Source of the DNA: Rhizobium sp. CC-YZS058
Lineage (GTDB): Bacteria > Pseudomonadota > Alphaproteobacteria > Rhizobiales > Rhizobiaceae
DNA: 64,000 nucleotides
Direction: 5' to 3'
Assembly: GCF_034720595.1 (NCBI RefSeq)
Contig: NZ_JAYESJ010000003.1
Coordinates: 310,001-374,000, forward strand
Of the stretch, positions 32,115-39,111 are shown piece by piece. Positions within the stretch are counted from its first letter, which is position 1. The number at the start of each line of letters is the position of its first letter. Under the pieces are notes generated by a model. That model searched no databases and had not been told where the DNA came from. It saw nothing but the letters and a program-made list of their open reading frames with translations. Both the position numbers and the translations under genes were made by a program.

Positions 32115-32708
32115 ATGCCAGGCAAGAAGATACTGATGCTGACCGGTGAATTCACCGAGGAATACGAGATTTTCGTCTTTCAGCAGGCGATGGAAGCCGT
32201 GGGCCACACTGTGCATGTCATCTGCCCCGACAAGAAGGCCGGCGACCTCATCAAGACCTCGCTGCACGATTTCGAGGGCGACCAGACCTACACGGAAAAG
32301 CTCGGCCACTTCTTCACGATCAACAAGACCTTCTCGGAAGCGGAAAACCAGTTGGACCAGTATCACGCCGTCTATGCCGCCGGCGGCCGAGGCCCGGAAT
32401 ATATCCGCACGGACAAGCGCGTTCAGGCGATCGTCCGGCATTTCCACGAGGCGCAGAAGCCGATCTTCACCATCTGCCATGGCGTGCAGATCCTGATTGC
32501 CGTGGATGGCGTCGTGCGCGGCAAGCGCGTCGGCGCGCTGGCGGCCTGCGAGCCCGAGGTCACGCTGGCGGGTGGGACCTATGTCGATCTCTCGCCGACA
32601 GAGGCCCTCGTCGATGGCACGATGGTGTCCGGCAAGGGCTGGACGGCGCTCGCGGCCTTCATCCGCGAATGCCTGAAGGTGCTGGGCACCGAGATCGTCC
32701 ACCACTGA
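32115..32708 (+). CDS. DJ-1/PfpI family protein
   Basis: A 197-residue cytoplasmic protein of the DJ-1/PfpI superfamily (deglycase, glyoxalase or amidohydrolase-like). The nucleophile elbow FTICHGVQIL carries the reactive Cys, and AAGGRGPEYI and the early KILMLTGEFTEEYE match PfpI-type proteins. AAGGAGCAACTT supplies the ribosome site. Last gene of the transporter operon, 57 bases after the binding protein and 53 bases before a strong terminator. It may process or detoxify a reactive carbonyl made from the imported compound; this is inference. Confidence 0.88.
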   Translation: MPGKKILMLTGEFTEEYEIFVFQQAMEAVGHTVHVICPDKKAGDLIKTSLHDFEGDQTYTEKLGHFFTINKTFSEAENQLDQYHAVYAAGGRGPEYIRTDKRVQAIVRHFHEAQKPIFTICHGVQILIAVDGVVRGKRVGALAACEPEVTLAGGTYVDLSPTEALVDGTMVSGKGWTALAAFIRECLKVLGTEIVHH

Positions 32709-32761
32709 CGACCCTGGCGCGGCGGGGGGCTTGCCGCGATGACAGGACCAGGGGGGGAGGA

Positions 32762-32787
32762 GGCTGGCGCGCAGGCGCCGGCCTTTT
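32762..32787 (+). terminator. Rho-independent terminator of the ABC/DJ-1 operon
   Basis: GGCTGGCGC (32762-32770) pairs with GCGCCGGCC (32775-32783), nine pairs with one G-T, loop GCAG, followed at once by TTTT (32784-32787). It sits 53 bases after the DJ-1 gene stop, ahead of the convergent flavoprotein gene. Confidence 0.85.
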
Positions 32788-32808
32788 CGTCGGTTGCAGC
32801 CATGCTGC

Positions 32809-33432
32809 TCAATGCTCGGCCCCGGAAAGCCTTGCCCGCAGCGCTGCGTTCTCGCTCTCAAGCTGCTCCAGCCGGTCGCGCAAGGGGCGGACGGCGGCGT
32901 CGATCTGCGCCTCCGTGTAGCGGGGAACGATATGCTGCGGGCAGTTCCAGTCGAAGGCTTCGAGCCGCAGCTTGACGATTCTCTCGGGCTTTCCCCGGTA
33001 GCTTGGATCCGCAAGCCGGGCAGTCAGCGCCGGATCCTCATCGAGCGTCAGCCGCTCGACATGGGCGTAGATCTTCAGCCGGGCGCGACGCGGGTAATCC
33101 ATCCGGAACAGGCAGGCCCGATCATTGGTCGAGAAATTGCCGGCGCTGATGTATTGCCGGTTGCCCCGATAGTCGGGGAAGGCCAGCGTCTGCTCGTCGA
33201 GCACGGCCAGGAAGCCTGCCTTGCCGCCGCGATGCTGCACATAGGGCCAGCCTGTTTCGGAGACGGATGCCATGTAGAAGCTGTCGCGCTCGGCGATGAA
33301 GCCGATCTCGCTCTCGGTGAACCGGTCGGAGGGGCGATCGTGACCGCCGAGCCAGATCTGCTCCGCCCCCATTTCGGCCTGCGCAGCCCTGACGCTCGGC
33401 GTCACGGCGACTTCCAGAAAATGGTACGGCAT
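32809..33432 (-). CDS. pyridoxamine 5'-phosphate oxidase-like flavoprotein
   Basis: About 207 residues. A split-barrel FMN-binding fold is indicated by RDSFYMASVSETGWPYVQHR, FPDYRGNRQYISAGN and RACLFRMDYPRRARLKIYAH, the order seen in PPOX-class proteins that bind FMN or F420. The C terminus (LRDRLEQLESENAALRARLS) is a short coiled coil. ATG 33432 fits the family's usual beginning (PYHFLEVAVTPS) and has AAGG nine bases before; ATG 33441 is possible. It lies downstream of the metallo-hydrolase on the same strand with a 93-base gap, so they may be cotranscribed. Substrate unknown. Confidence 0.85.
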   Translation of the reverse strand: MPYHFLEVAVTPSVRAAQAEMGAEQIWLGGHDRPSDRFTESEIGFIAERDSFYMASVSETGWPYVQHRGGKAGFLAVLDEQTLAFPDYRGNRQYISAGNFSTNDRACLFRMDYPRRARLKIYAHVERLTLDEDPALTARLADPSYRGKPERIVKLRLEAFDWNCPQHIVPRYTEAQIDAAVRPLRDRLEQLESENAALRARLSGAEH

Positions 33433-33525
33433 CGGAATCATCCTTTCCGGGGCGGCGCCATTGCGGCCCGCCCGCCTGTTGCCCGCAAAGGCAGCGCCTC
33501 GGCTTGGCTTTTTTCGAGGGCAGTC

Positions 33526-34512
33526 TCAATCCTGTAGCGCCCAATCGGCAACCTGCCAGCGCAAGGCTCCGCCCTCCCGCACGAGATGGCCGAGCCCGGG
33601 GAACGGCATATGGGTGGCGGCGACCAGCGCGCCTTCGGCTGCGGCCTGGGGAAAGAACCGGTCGCGCATGGCCTTTGCCGCCGCTCGGTCCTGCTCGAAG
33701 AGAAAGAAGACATCGGTTGCCATGGGGTGGACGACGGGGAAGATCATGTCGGAGACCATGATCATGCTCTTGCCCGCGTCCTCGACGCGGACGCCGATAT
33801 GGCCCGGCGTGTGTCCGGTGAGATCGACGACCGAGATACCGGGCATGATGTCCCGCTCGCCATCGATGGCCTGCAGCCGCGGATAAAGGCGCACGACCTC
33901 CTCGGCCATCCGGAAACTGGTCTGGAGGTAGTCGGGCGCGCCATTCCGTTTTCCGGCATCCGTCCAGTGGGCGACATCGCGGCGGTCGATAAAGATCTCG
34001 GCCTCCGGAAAGACCTGCCTCCCGCCCGCAACCAGCCCGCCCATGTGATCCTGATGCATATGGGTGACGATGACGGCGTCGATCTGCTCCGGCTTCAGCC
34101 CGAGCGTGCCGAGCGCCTGCGGGAGCTGGCCGGTCTTGCCGATCGAACCCGCGGCCCCGGCATCGATCAGCACGCGCCGCTGCCCGTCTTCGATGAGATA
34201 CTGGTTGAAGAGGAAGCGGACACCGCTCTGGCGCGCCGTCAACTGTCGCTTCGCCGCATCTTCCACCTCCTGCGGCGTCCGGCCCGGAAAGAAGTCGTAG
34301 GGCATGTCGGCGAAGCCATCGGTCAGTGCCGTCACGGTGAAGCGGCCGATGCGGATCTGCGCAAGCGGCGTGATGCCGGCGACCGGCTTCTCGATGGCCG
34401 GAACTGCCGCACGGGCAGGAGAGGTAAAACTGCTCCCTGAAACCAATGCGCCTGCGCCGATCAGGCCGAGGGGAAGAGCGCCGGCAAAAGCGCGACGGGA
34501 CAGGTGGGTCAT
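33526..34512 (-). CDS. Tat-exported metallo-beta-lactamase-fold hydrolase
   Basis: A 328-residue precursor. The start MTHLSRRAFAGALPLG with its twin arginine and following hydrophobic stretch is a Tat signal, so the folded metalloenzyme acts in the periplasm. The zinc motif VTHMHQDHMGG (HxHxDH) is followed by DLTGHTPGHIG, then SDMIFP and ATHMPFPG with later ligands, as in the class that includes lactonases and methyl-parathion-hydrolase-like enzymes. ATG 34512 is used rather than 34545 because the Tat region then starts normally. Divergent from a LysR regulator, 122 bases away. The lactonase or organophosphate role is not decided by sequence. Confidence 0.86.
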   Translation of the reverse strand: MTHLSRRAFAGALPLGLIGAGALVSGSSFTSPARAAVPAIEKPVAGITPLAQIRIGRFTVTALTDGFADMPYDFFPGRTPQEVEDAAKRQLTARQSGVRFLFNQYLIEDGQRRVLIDAGAAGSIGKTGQLPQALGTLGLKPEQIDAVIVTHMHQDHMGGLVAGGRQVFPEAEIFIDRRDVAHWTDAGKRNGAPDYLQTSFRMAEEVVRLYPRLQAIDGERDIMPGISVVDLTGHTPGHIGVRVEDAGKSMIMVSDMIFPVVHPMATDVFFLFEQDRAAAKAMRDRFFPQAAAEGALVAATHMPFPGLGHLVREGGALRWQVADWALQD

Positions 34513-34634
34513 GTCAGTCCTCCATCGAGACAGGATGCGCTCCATGCGTCATCTATCGCTTACTCTATGCTCTCGGGATCCGATAGGGTATCATGGGCAT
34601 CCGAGAAGGTTCCTCCTGAAAACTGGAAGGGTTC

Positions 34635-35531
34635 ATGGACCGGTTGGAAGCGATGTCGATCCTGCTCGCCGTGGTGGATGCCGGCAGCCTTTCGGCCGGC
34701 GCACGGCAGTTGAAGGCGCCGCTGGCCACCGTCAGCCGCAAGGTTGCCGAGCTCGAAAGGCACCTCGGTGCGCCGCTCGTCATCAGGACGCGGCATGGCC
34801 TTTCGCTGACTGAAGAAGGCCGCGCATATGTGGCCGCGTCCCGCCGAATCCTGGACGATGTGGAGACGGCGGAGCGGGACGTGAGCGGCGACGGCCTCGG
34901 CCCGCGCGGGACGCTGCATGTGACCGCGCCGATCGTCTTCGGCGAGCGTCATGTGCTTCCGCAGACGCTCGCCTTCATGCAGGCTCAGCCGGAAATCACC
35001 GTGCGGCTGGCTCTCGTCGACCAGCAGGTCAGTCTGAGCGAAGACCATGTCGATGTTGCCGTTCGGATCGGTCATCTCCTCGATAGCGCTCTGATCGCAA
35101 CAGGGGTCGGCAGCGTACGCCGCGTTGTCTGCGCCAGCCCCGACTATCTCGCACGCCGCGGCGTCCCGGCGCAGCCGTCCGATCTTGCGCACCATGACGG
35201 CATCAGCTTCCAGGGGTTCGCCACAGCGCCGGAATGGCGCTACCGGCGCGACAGTGCCGCCTTCACCGTCGAGCCCCGGCCGCGCCTCTCGGTCAACACA
35301 ACGGATGCGGCGATCCAGGCTGCGGTGGCCGGGATCGGCATCCTGCGCGTGCTCTCCTACCAGGTCGCCGACCAGCTAAGCTCCGGCGAACTCGTCGAAC
35401 TGCTGCCGGACTTCGCCCCCGACCCGCTGCCCGTCCACGCCCTCCACCGCCCCCTCGACCCGCTGCCATCGAAGATCCGCGCCTTCCTGGACTGGGTCGT
35501 TCCACGTTTGAGGGCGCAGGGGGCATTTTAG
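34635..35531 (+). CDS. LysR-family transcriptional regulator
   Basis: A 298-residue regulator. The winged helix is at residues 1-60 (MSILLAVVDAGSLSAGARQL, VSRKVAELERHLGAPL), then a LysR-substrate domain (GTLHVTAPIVFGERHVLP onward) of the AaeR/DmlR-like type. ATG 34635 follows GGAAGGGTTC. Divergent from the metallo-hydrolase gene; LysR regulators usually control the divergent neighbour, so the hydrolase and possibly the flavoprotein are the likely targets. Ligand unknown. Confidence 0.93.
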   Translation: MDRLEAMSILLAVVDAGSLSAGARQLKAPLATVSRKVAELERHLGAPLVIRTRHGLSLTEEGRAYVAASRRILDDVETAERDVSGDGLGPRGTLHVTAPIVFGERHVLPQTLAFMQAQPEITVRLALVDQQVSLSEDHVDVAVRIGHLLDSALIATGVGSVRRVVCASPDYLARRGVPAQPSDLAHHDGISFQGFATAPEWRYRRDSAAFTVEPRPRLSVNTTDAAIQAAVAGIGILRVLSYQVADQLSSGELVELLPDFAPDPLPVHALHRPLDPLPSKIRAFLDWVVPRLRAQGAF

Positions 35532-35847
35532 GTCGCGCTCGAAAGTCACGACTTAGGTATTCAGGCAATATCCGCTGTTGAACTGGCCTCGAGATGGCAG
35601 AGCGCAAATGTCACATCACGATATTTCGAGTGCTTCCGTTGATGATGGCACAACCCAGCGGAAACTGGTCGCGCGATTCATATCTCCGTGGTCTGTCCAA
35701 TGCAGCATGGACGTCTGCTGCTCGAACAAAGCTTTGCGAGTGGTGGAAAAACAACTCCATCCTTGCTCAGTGGCCAGACATTTCTTCCTTTCATCGATCT
35801 TTCTGTTTAAATGATGCATCGCCACGTGATTCAAAGATGGAGGCTCT
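35532..35847. promoter_or_regulatory. 316-base region upstream of the MucR-like gene
   Basis: No credible gene: the short open frames here have no family features. The stretch is more A/T-rich than its surroundings, with A/T runs at about 35735-35820, just ahead of the MucR-like gene. MucR/Ros proteins bind A/T-rich DNA and repress themselves in rhizobia, so an autoregulatory site here is likely, but no single operator is clear. GGAGG (35837-35841) is the ribosome site. Confidence 0.45.
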
Positions 35848-36360
35848 ATGTCTGACCAGCCCGAGACAAAGCAGGCACTGATCCCGCTGACCGCTGCCAT
35901 CGTCAGTGCCTATGTCACCAGCCATCGGCTGCCGGCGGGACAGTTGACCGGGCTGATCGGCGAAGTGCATCTGGCGCTGAGCGGGCTGGGCAATCCGGTC
36001 GCTGTGCCGGAACCGGAAAGCAAGCCGGTGCCGGCCGTCCCGATCCGCAAGTCGGTCCAGGATGATTATCTGATCTGCCTGGAGGACGGGAAGAAGTTCA
36101 AGACTCTCAAGCGCCACCTGATGGTGCATTATGGAATGACGGCGGAGGACTACCGCGCCAAATGGGGCCTGCCGGCCGATTATCCGATGACGGCGCCGGC
36201 CTATGCTGCACGCCGTTCGGAATTGGCGGTCTCGGCAGGGCTCGGCCAACGACGGGCGGCAGCCACCAAGGCGGCGCCGGCTGTCGAGGATGAGGGGGAA
36301 CCGAGCGTCCAACCGCGCAAGCGGGCAGGGCGGCCGGCCAAGCAGCCCGCCTCTTCCTGA
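35848..36360 (+). CDS. mucR: MucR/Ros-family zinc-finger transcriptional regulator
   Basis: A 170-residue regulator. The conserved N-terminal helical part (IPLTAAIVSAYVTSHRLPAG) drives oligomerisation in the family. The single zinc finger uses Cys77, Asp80, His90, His94 (CLEDGKKFKTLKRHLMVHY), the C-x2-D-x9-H-x3-H ligand set of Ros/MucR. WGLPADYPM follows as usual. The tail (KRAGRPAKQPASS) is a basic, AT-hook-like segment, longer than in typical MucR. In rhizobia such proteins repress or activate exopolysaccharide, motility and virulence genes. It lies beside a large glycosyltransferase cluster, which may be a target. Rhizobia usually have several paralogues, so the exact gene identity is uncertain. 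Confidence 0.9.
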   Translation: MSDQPETKQALIPLTAAIVSAYVTSHRLPAGQLTGLIGEVHLALSGLGNPVAVPEPESKPVPAVPIRKSVQDDYLICLEDGKKFKTLKRHLMVHYGMTAEDYRAKWGLPADYPMTAPAYAARRSELAVSAGLGQRRAAATKAAPAVEDEGEPSVQPRKRAGRPAKQPASS

Positions 36361-36411
36361 GCGACAGGGGCAGTGCCGGCACAGGTGTTCGATGCGGTCT
36401 GGCTTCAGCAA

Positions 36412-37098
36412 TCAGGCAAGCGCAGGTGATGCTTGCCCGGGAAACGTGCCGTCATCGTCGCCATACCAGAGTGTTTGGAGCTCGCGAGGCACCTTGTCCG
36501 GCTTGGAGTCGCCGATGAAGATGATGATCGGGCCCTGATCGGTCTTTTCGGGATCGTAGAAGTCGAGCAGATCGGGATGGCGCTGCTGGAGGAAATCCGG
36601 CAGGCGGCCGCTTCGGCGAAGAAGATGGTCGACGACGACCTGGTCTCCATGGACGGAGTTCGGCACGGCGCCGCAGGACCCCGGCATCATCCAGCGCTGC
36701 GGCTCGGCTTTGAAGGTTTCATAGAGATCGGCAAACGCCGTGCCGCGCCAGCGCATCAGTGCGGTTGAAAGCCGGCCTTTCAAAAAATAGTCCTCCATTG
36801 CCGCCGACCCCTCGTCCGTGATCGCCGAGGCATCGCCGCAGAAGACGGTGTCGAGGTCGCAGAGGATGGTCAGATCGTCGCTCACCTCGGGGCGAAAGGC
36901 CTCGAACTTCGCCCACCAGGCGGGCCAGTCGTGGCGAAGCGGGATAAGCTCCACACCCGGCACCGCGATCGGCAGGTCGCTCAGGCAGACGACGCGATCC
37001 AGGCCAGCAATCGACCGCCGCGCGCCGCGGTGCAGCCGATCCACCCAGCCCGCATCATAGCGCCCGCCGCTCTTCAGCACCGTCAGAAGCGTCGTCAT
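36412..37098 (-). CDS. putative GT-A-fold glycosyltransferase (GT8-like)
   Basis: A 228-residue soluble protein. TILCDLDTVFCGDASAI is a GT-A metal/nucleotide-sugar motif (DLD as DxD), and VVCLSDLPIAVPGVELIPL before it and PDFLQQRHPDLLDFYD after it fit a nucleotide-diphospho-sugar transferase fold. No named family is certain. Last of four minus-strand genes; its start overlaps the stop of the GT28/MurG-like gene by four bases (ATGA). It converges on the MucR-like gene. Acceptor and donor unknown. Confidence 0.65.
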   Translation of the reverse strand: MTTLLTVLKSGGRYDAGWVDRLHRGARRSIAGLDRVVCLSDLPIAVPGVELIPLRHDWPAWWAKFEAFRPEVSDDLTILCDLDTVFCGDASAITDEGSAAMEDYFLKGRLSTALMRWRGTAFADLYETFKAEPQRWMMPGSCGAVPNSVHGDQVVVDHLLRRSGRLPDFLQQRHPDLLDFYDPEKTDQGPIIIFIGDSKPDKVPRELQTLWYGDDDGTFPGQASPALA

Positions 37099-38234
37099 TC
37101 GGCAGCGACCACCGTCAGGCGTGGCGCGGCCGCGTCCGAACCGGTCCAGAGCTCGTCCGCGAGGCTCTCCAGCCAGGTGGCCGCGTTGCGTGCCGCGTCT
37201 GGGTCGTGCAGCGCGCGAAGAGCGGCAGGGTCCAGAGCCTCGGCAGCGCCGAGAAGCGCCTGCCAGGCCGCATAGTCACCGGGCCAGGCGGGGGCCGTCA
37301 CAGCAGCGCCGAGCGCGCAAAGCGCGTCCGCCTTGCGGTGCTGCTCGGCGAAGTATCGCCATTCCGGCATGACGACGAACTTGGCGCCGACGCGGGCGAT
37401 CTCATGCACCGTATTGTCGCCCGCCGATGCGATGACGATATCGGCGGCGGCGATATGGTCGGTGACATTGCTGACCCAGCCGAGCTCGCGCAGGTTTGCA
37501 AAATCCGTCTCGTGCCCCTCCCGGTGCACCGGTCCGGCCACGAGCCACAGCGCGTCCGGGACGGCGCGGGCGCCCATGGTCAGCGGTGCGAACGGCGTTC
37601 CGCTGCCGCCGCCGCCGGTCAGCACGAGGATCACGGTCTGATCATCCGGAAGCCCAAGCTTCAATCGTGCCTCCGCCCGGCTCGGCACAGGATCGCGCGT
37701 CGTGCAGAGACCGCCGGTATAGGTCGTCTTGGCGCGCAGCCTGGCCGGGTAATCCGCCTGCTCCAGCCGCTCGTTAAAGGGCGCAATCAAGCCGACGGCC
37801 GCCTCGTAGGAGCCGATATGACCAATGTCGCTGCGATCGCCATGCATGCGGATCTGAACGGTCGGGACACTGGCGATCCGGCCGAGCATGCCGATCTCGG
37901 AGGAAACGTCCACCACGAAGAGGCCGACATCGCGGTCGTCCAGGTGATCGAGAATGGTGCGCATGGTGTGGCGCATCGAGGAAAGGCCAAGCGGCACGCA
38001 ATGCATGACGGAAGGTGTCGGCTCCTCGAAGAGGCGCGGGGTGGGGACCGTGTCGCCGATCATGTTGGGAAGCGCGATCACCTCGATGCGGGGATCGGCG
38101 CCGGCAAACTGTTCGGGCGCCGCCGTCATGACCGAGACCGGCCGGTCCGAGCTCAGATGTTCGGCGATCGCCATGGTGCGGTTGGCATGGCCGCGGCCCT
38201 GATGATGGACGAAGAAGGCAATCGGCTTTTTCAT
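37095..38234 (-). CDS. GT-B glycosyltransferase, MurG/GT28-like
   Basis: A 379-residue protein. The start KKPIAFFVHHQGRGHANRTM is the Gly-rich, His-containing N-terminal loop of MurG-type and UDP-sugar transferases; the C-terminal half has LVLTGGGGSG, then DHIAAADIVIASAGDNTVHE and AKFVVMPEWRYFAEQHRKAD, matching the donor-sugar site of GT28 C domains. No membrane span. ATG 38234 is used, since the first 38 residues of the longer frame are unlike the family. Thirteen bases after the GT2 gene. Probably uses a UDP- or dTDP-sugar. Confidence 0.8.
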   Translation of the reverse strand: MKKPIAFFVHHQGRGHANRTMAIAEHLSSDRPVSVMTAAPEQFAGADPRIEVIALPNMIGDTVPTPRLFEEPTPSVMHCVPLGLSSMRHTMRTILDHLDDRDVGLFVVDVSSEIGMLGRIASVPTVQIRMHGDRSDIGHIGSYEAAVGLIAPFNERLEQADYPARLRAKTTYTGGLCTTRDPVPSRAEARLKLGLPDDQTVILVLTGGGGSGTPFAPLTMGARAVPDALWLVAGPVHREGHETDFANLRELGWVSNVTDHIAAADIVIASAGDNTVHEIARVGAKFVVMPEWRYFAEQHRKADALCALGAAVTAPAWPGDYAAWQALLGAAEALDPAALRALHDPDAARNAATWLESLADELWTGSDAAAPRLTVVAAE

Positions 38235-38247
38235 GGGGCGGGTCCTG

Positions 38248-39111
38248 TCAGGAAAAGAGAACAGTGTCGGGCTGGCGGGCGGCGGCGATTTCCTGCGTGC
38301 CTGGATGACGAAGGATGCGGATGTCCGGCCTGTCGGCGGACCAGGCAATCAGGCCCCGTTCGGCGAACTGGCCGAGCCAGTAATCCATGCACCAGACGCC
38401 ATGCTTGGCGCGGTAGAGGGCTGCATTGCGCAGAATATCGTCGAAGTGCTGGAGCGGGGGGATATGGACCGTGTGGTGCTGATGCAGCGCGCGGGCACCG
38501 CCCACGCGAAAGGTCGGAAGCCCGGCCTCGGCCGCACGCCGGGCGAGATCGGTTTCCTCGCCTCCATAGCCGTAGAACTTCTCGTCCATACCGCCGAGCA
38601 GCATCCAGCTTTTCCGCCGCAGCGCGAAGGAGAGGCCCCAGAGCTGGCCGGAGTCCGGCTCCTCGGCCATGCCGTGCGAAGGGAAGGCGGGCTTCGAGGG
38701 GTGCAGGACGCCGTCGCGCAGCAGCGTGTCGAAGGATAAGGTTTCGGAAGGCAGTCCGCCCGGCAGATAGAGCACCTCGCCGAGCATGACGCCGTCCCGC
38801 TGCGCCAGCGCCGATCCATAGGCCTCGACGGTGGTGGGCGAGGGAATGCAGTCGACGTCGAGAAAGATGAGATGCTCGCCGGCCGCCGCATCCGCCGCCC
38901 TGTTCCGCGCGGCCGCGAGCGGCAAAGCGTCGCCGGAGACGAAGACATGGCGAACGGGGAAGGGGAGATCCGGCAGCGTGTGCTCACGCTGCGGCTGCAT
39001 CCAGGCAATGACCAGTTCCAGCGGCGCCACGGTCTGTCGCGCCAGCCCGCTCATGAGGGCACGGAGGTGGTCGATCCGACCCCGGACGATCGTCAGGACG
39101 CTCGCGGACAT
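38248..39111 (-). CDS. glycosyltransferase family 2
   Basis: A 287-residue soluble GT2. VLTIVRGRIDHLRALMSGL opens the GT-A fold, LIFLDVDCIPSPTT is the DxD metal site, and GYGGEETDLARRAAEAG carries the base-containing ED-type motif, as in galactosyltransferase-type GT2 enzymes. FRVGGARALHQHH gives a late His often seen in metal binding. Its start overlaps the end of the sucrose-phosphate-synthase-like gene by 19 bases. Part of the four-gene minus arm. Confidence 0.87.
   Translation of the reverse strand: MSASVLTIVRGRIDHLRALMSGLARQTVAPLELVIAWMQPQREHTLPDLPFPVRHVFVSGDALPLAAARNRAADAAAGEHLIFLDVDCIPSPTTVEAYGSALAQRDGVMLGEVLYLPGGLPSETLSFDTLLRDGVLHPSKPAFPSHGMAEEPDSGQLWGLSFALRRKSWMLLGGMDEKFYGYGGEETDLARRAAEAGLPTFRVGGARALHQHHTVHIPPLQHFDDILRNAALYRAKHGVWCMDYWLGQFAERGLIAWSADRPDIRILRHPGTQEIAAARQPDTVLFS

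Noticed and set aside
35578..35881. Two small plus-strand frames (78 and 95 codons) upstream of the MucR-like gene
   Set aside because: No ribosome site, no family resemblance, base composition like intergenic DNA, and the second runs into the MucR-like gene in another frame.
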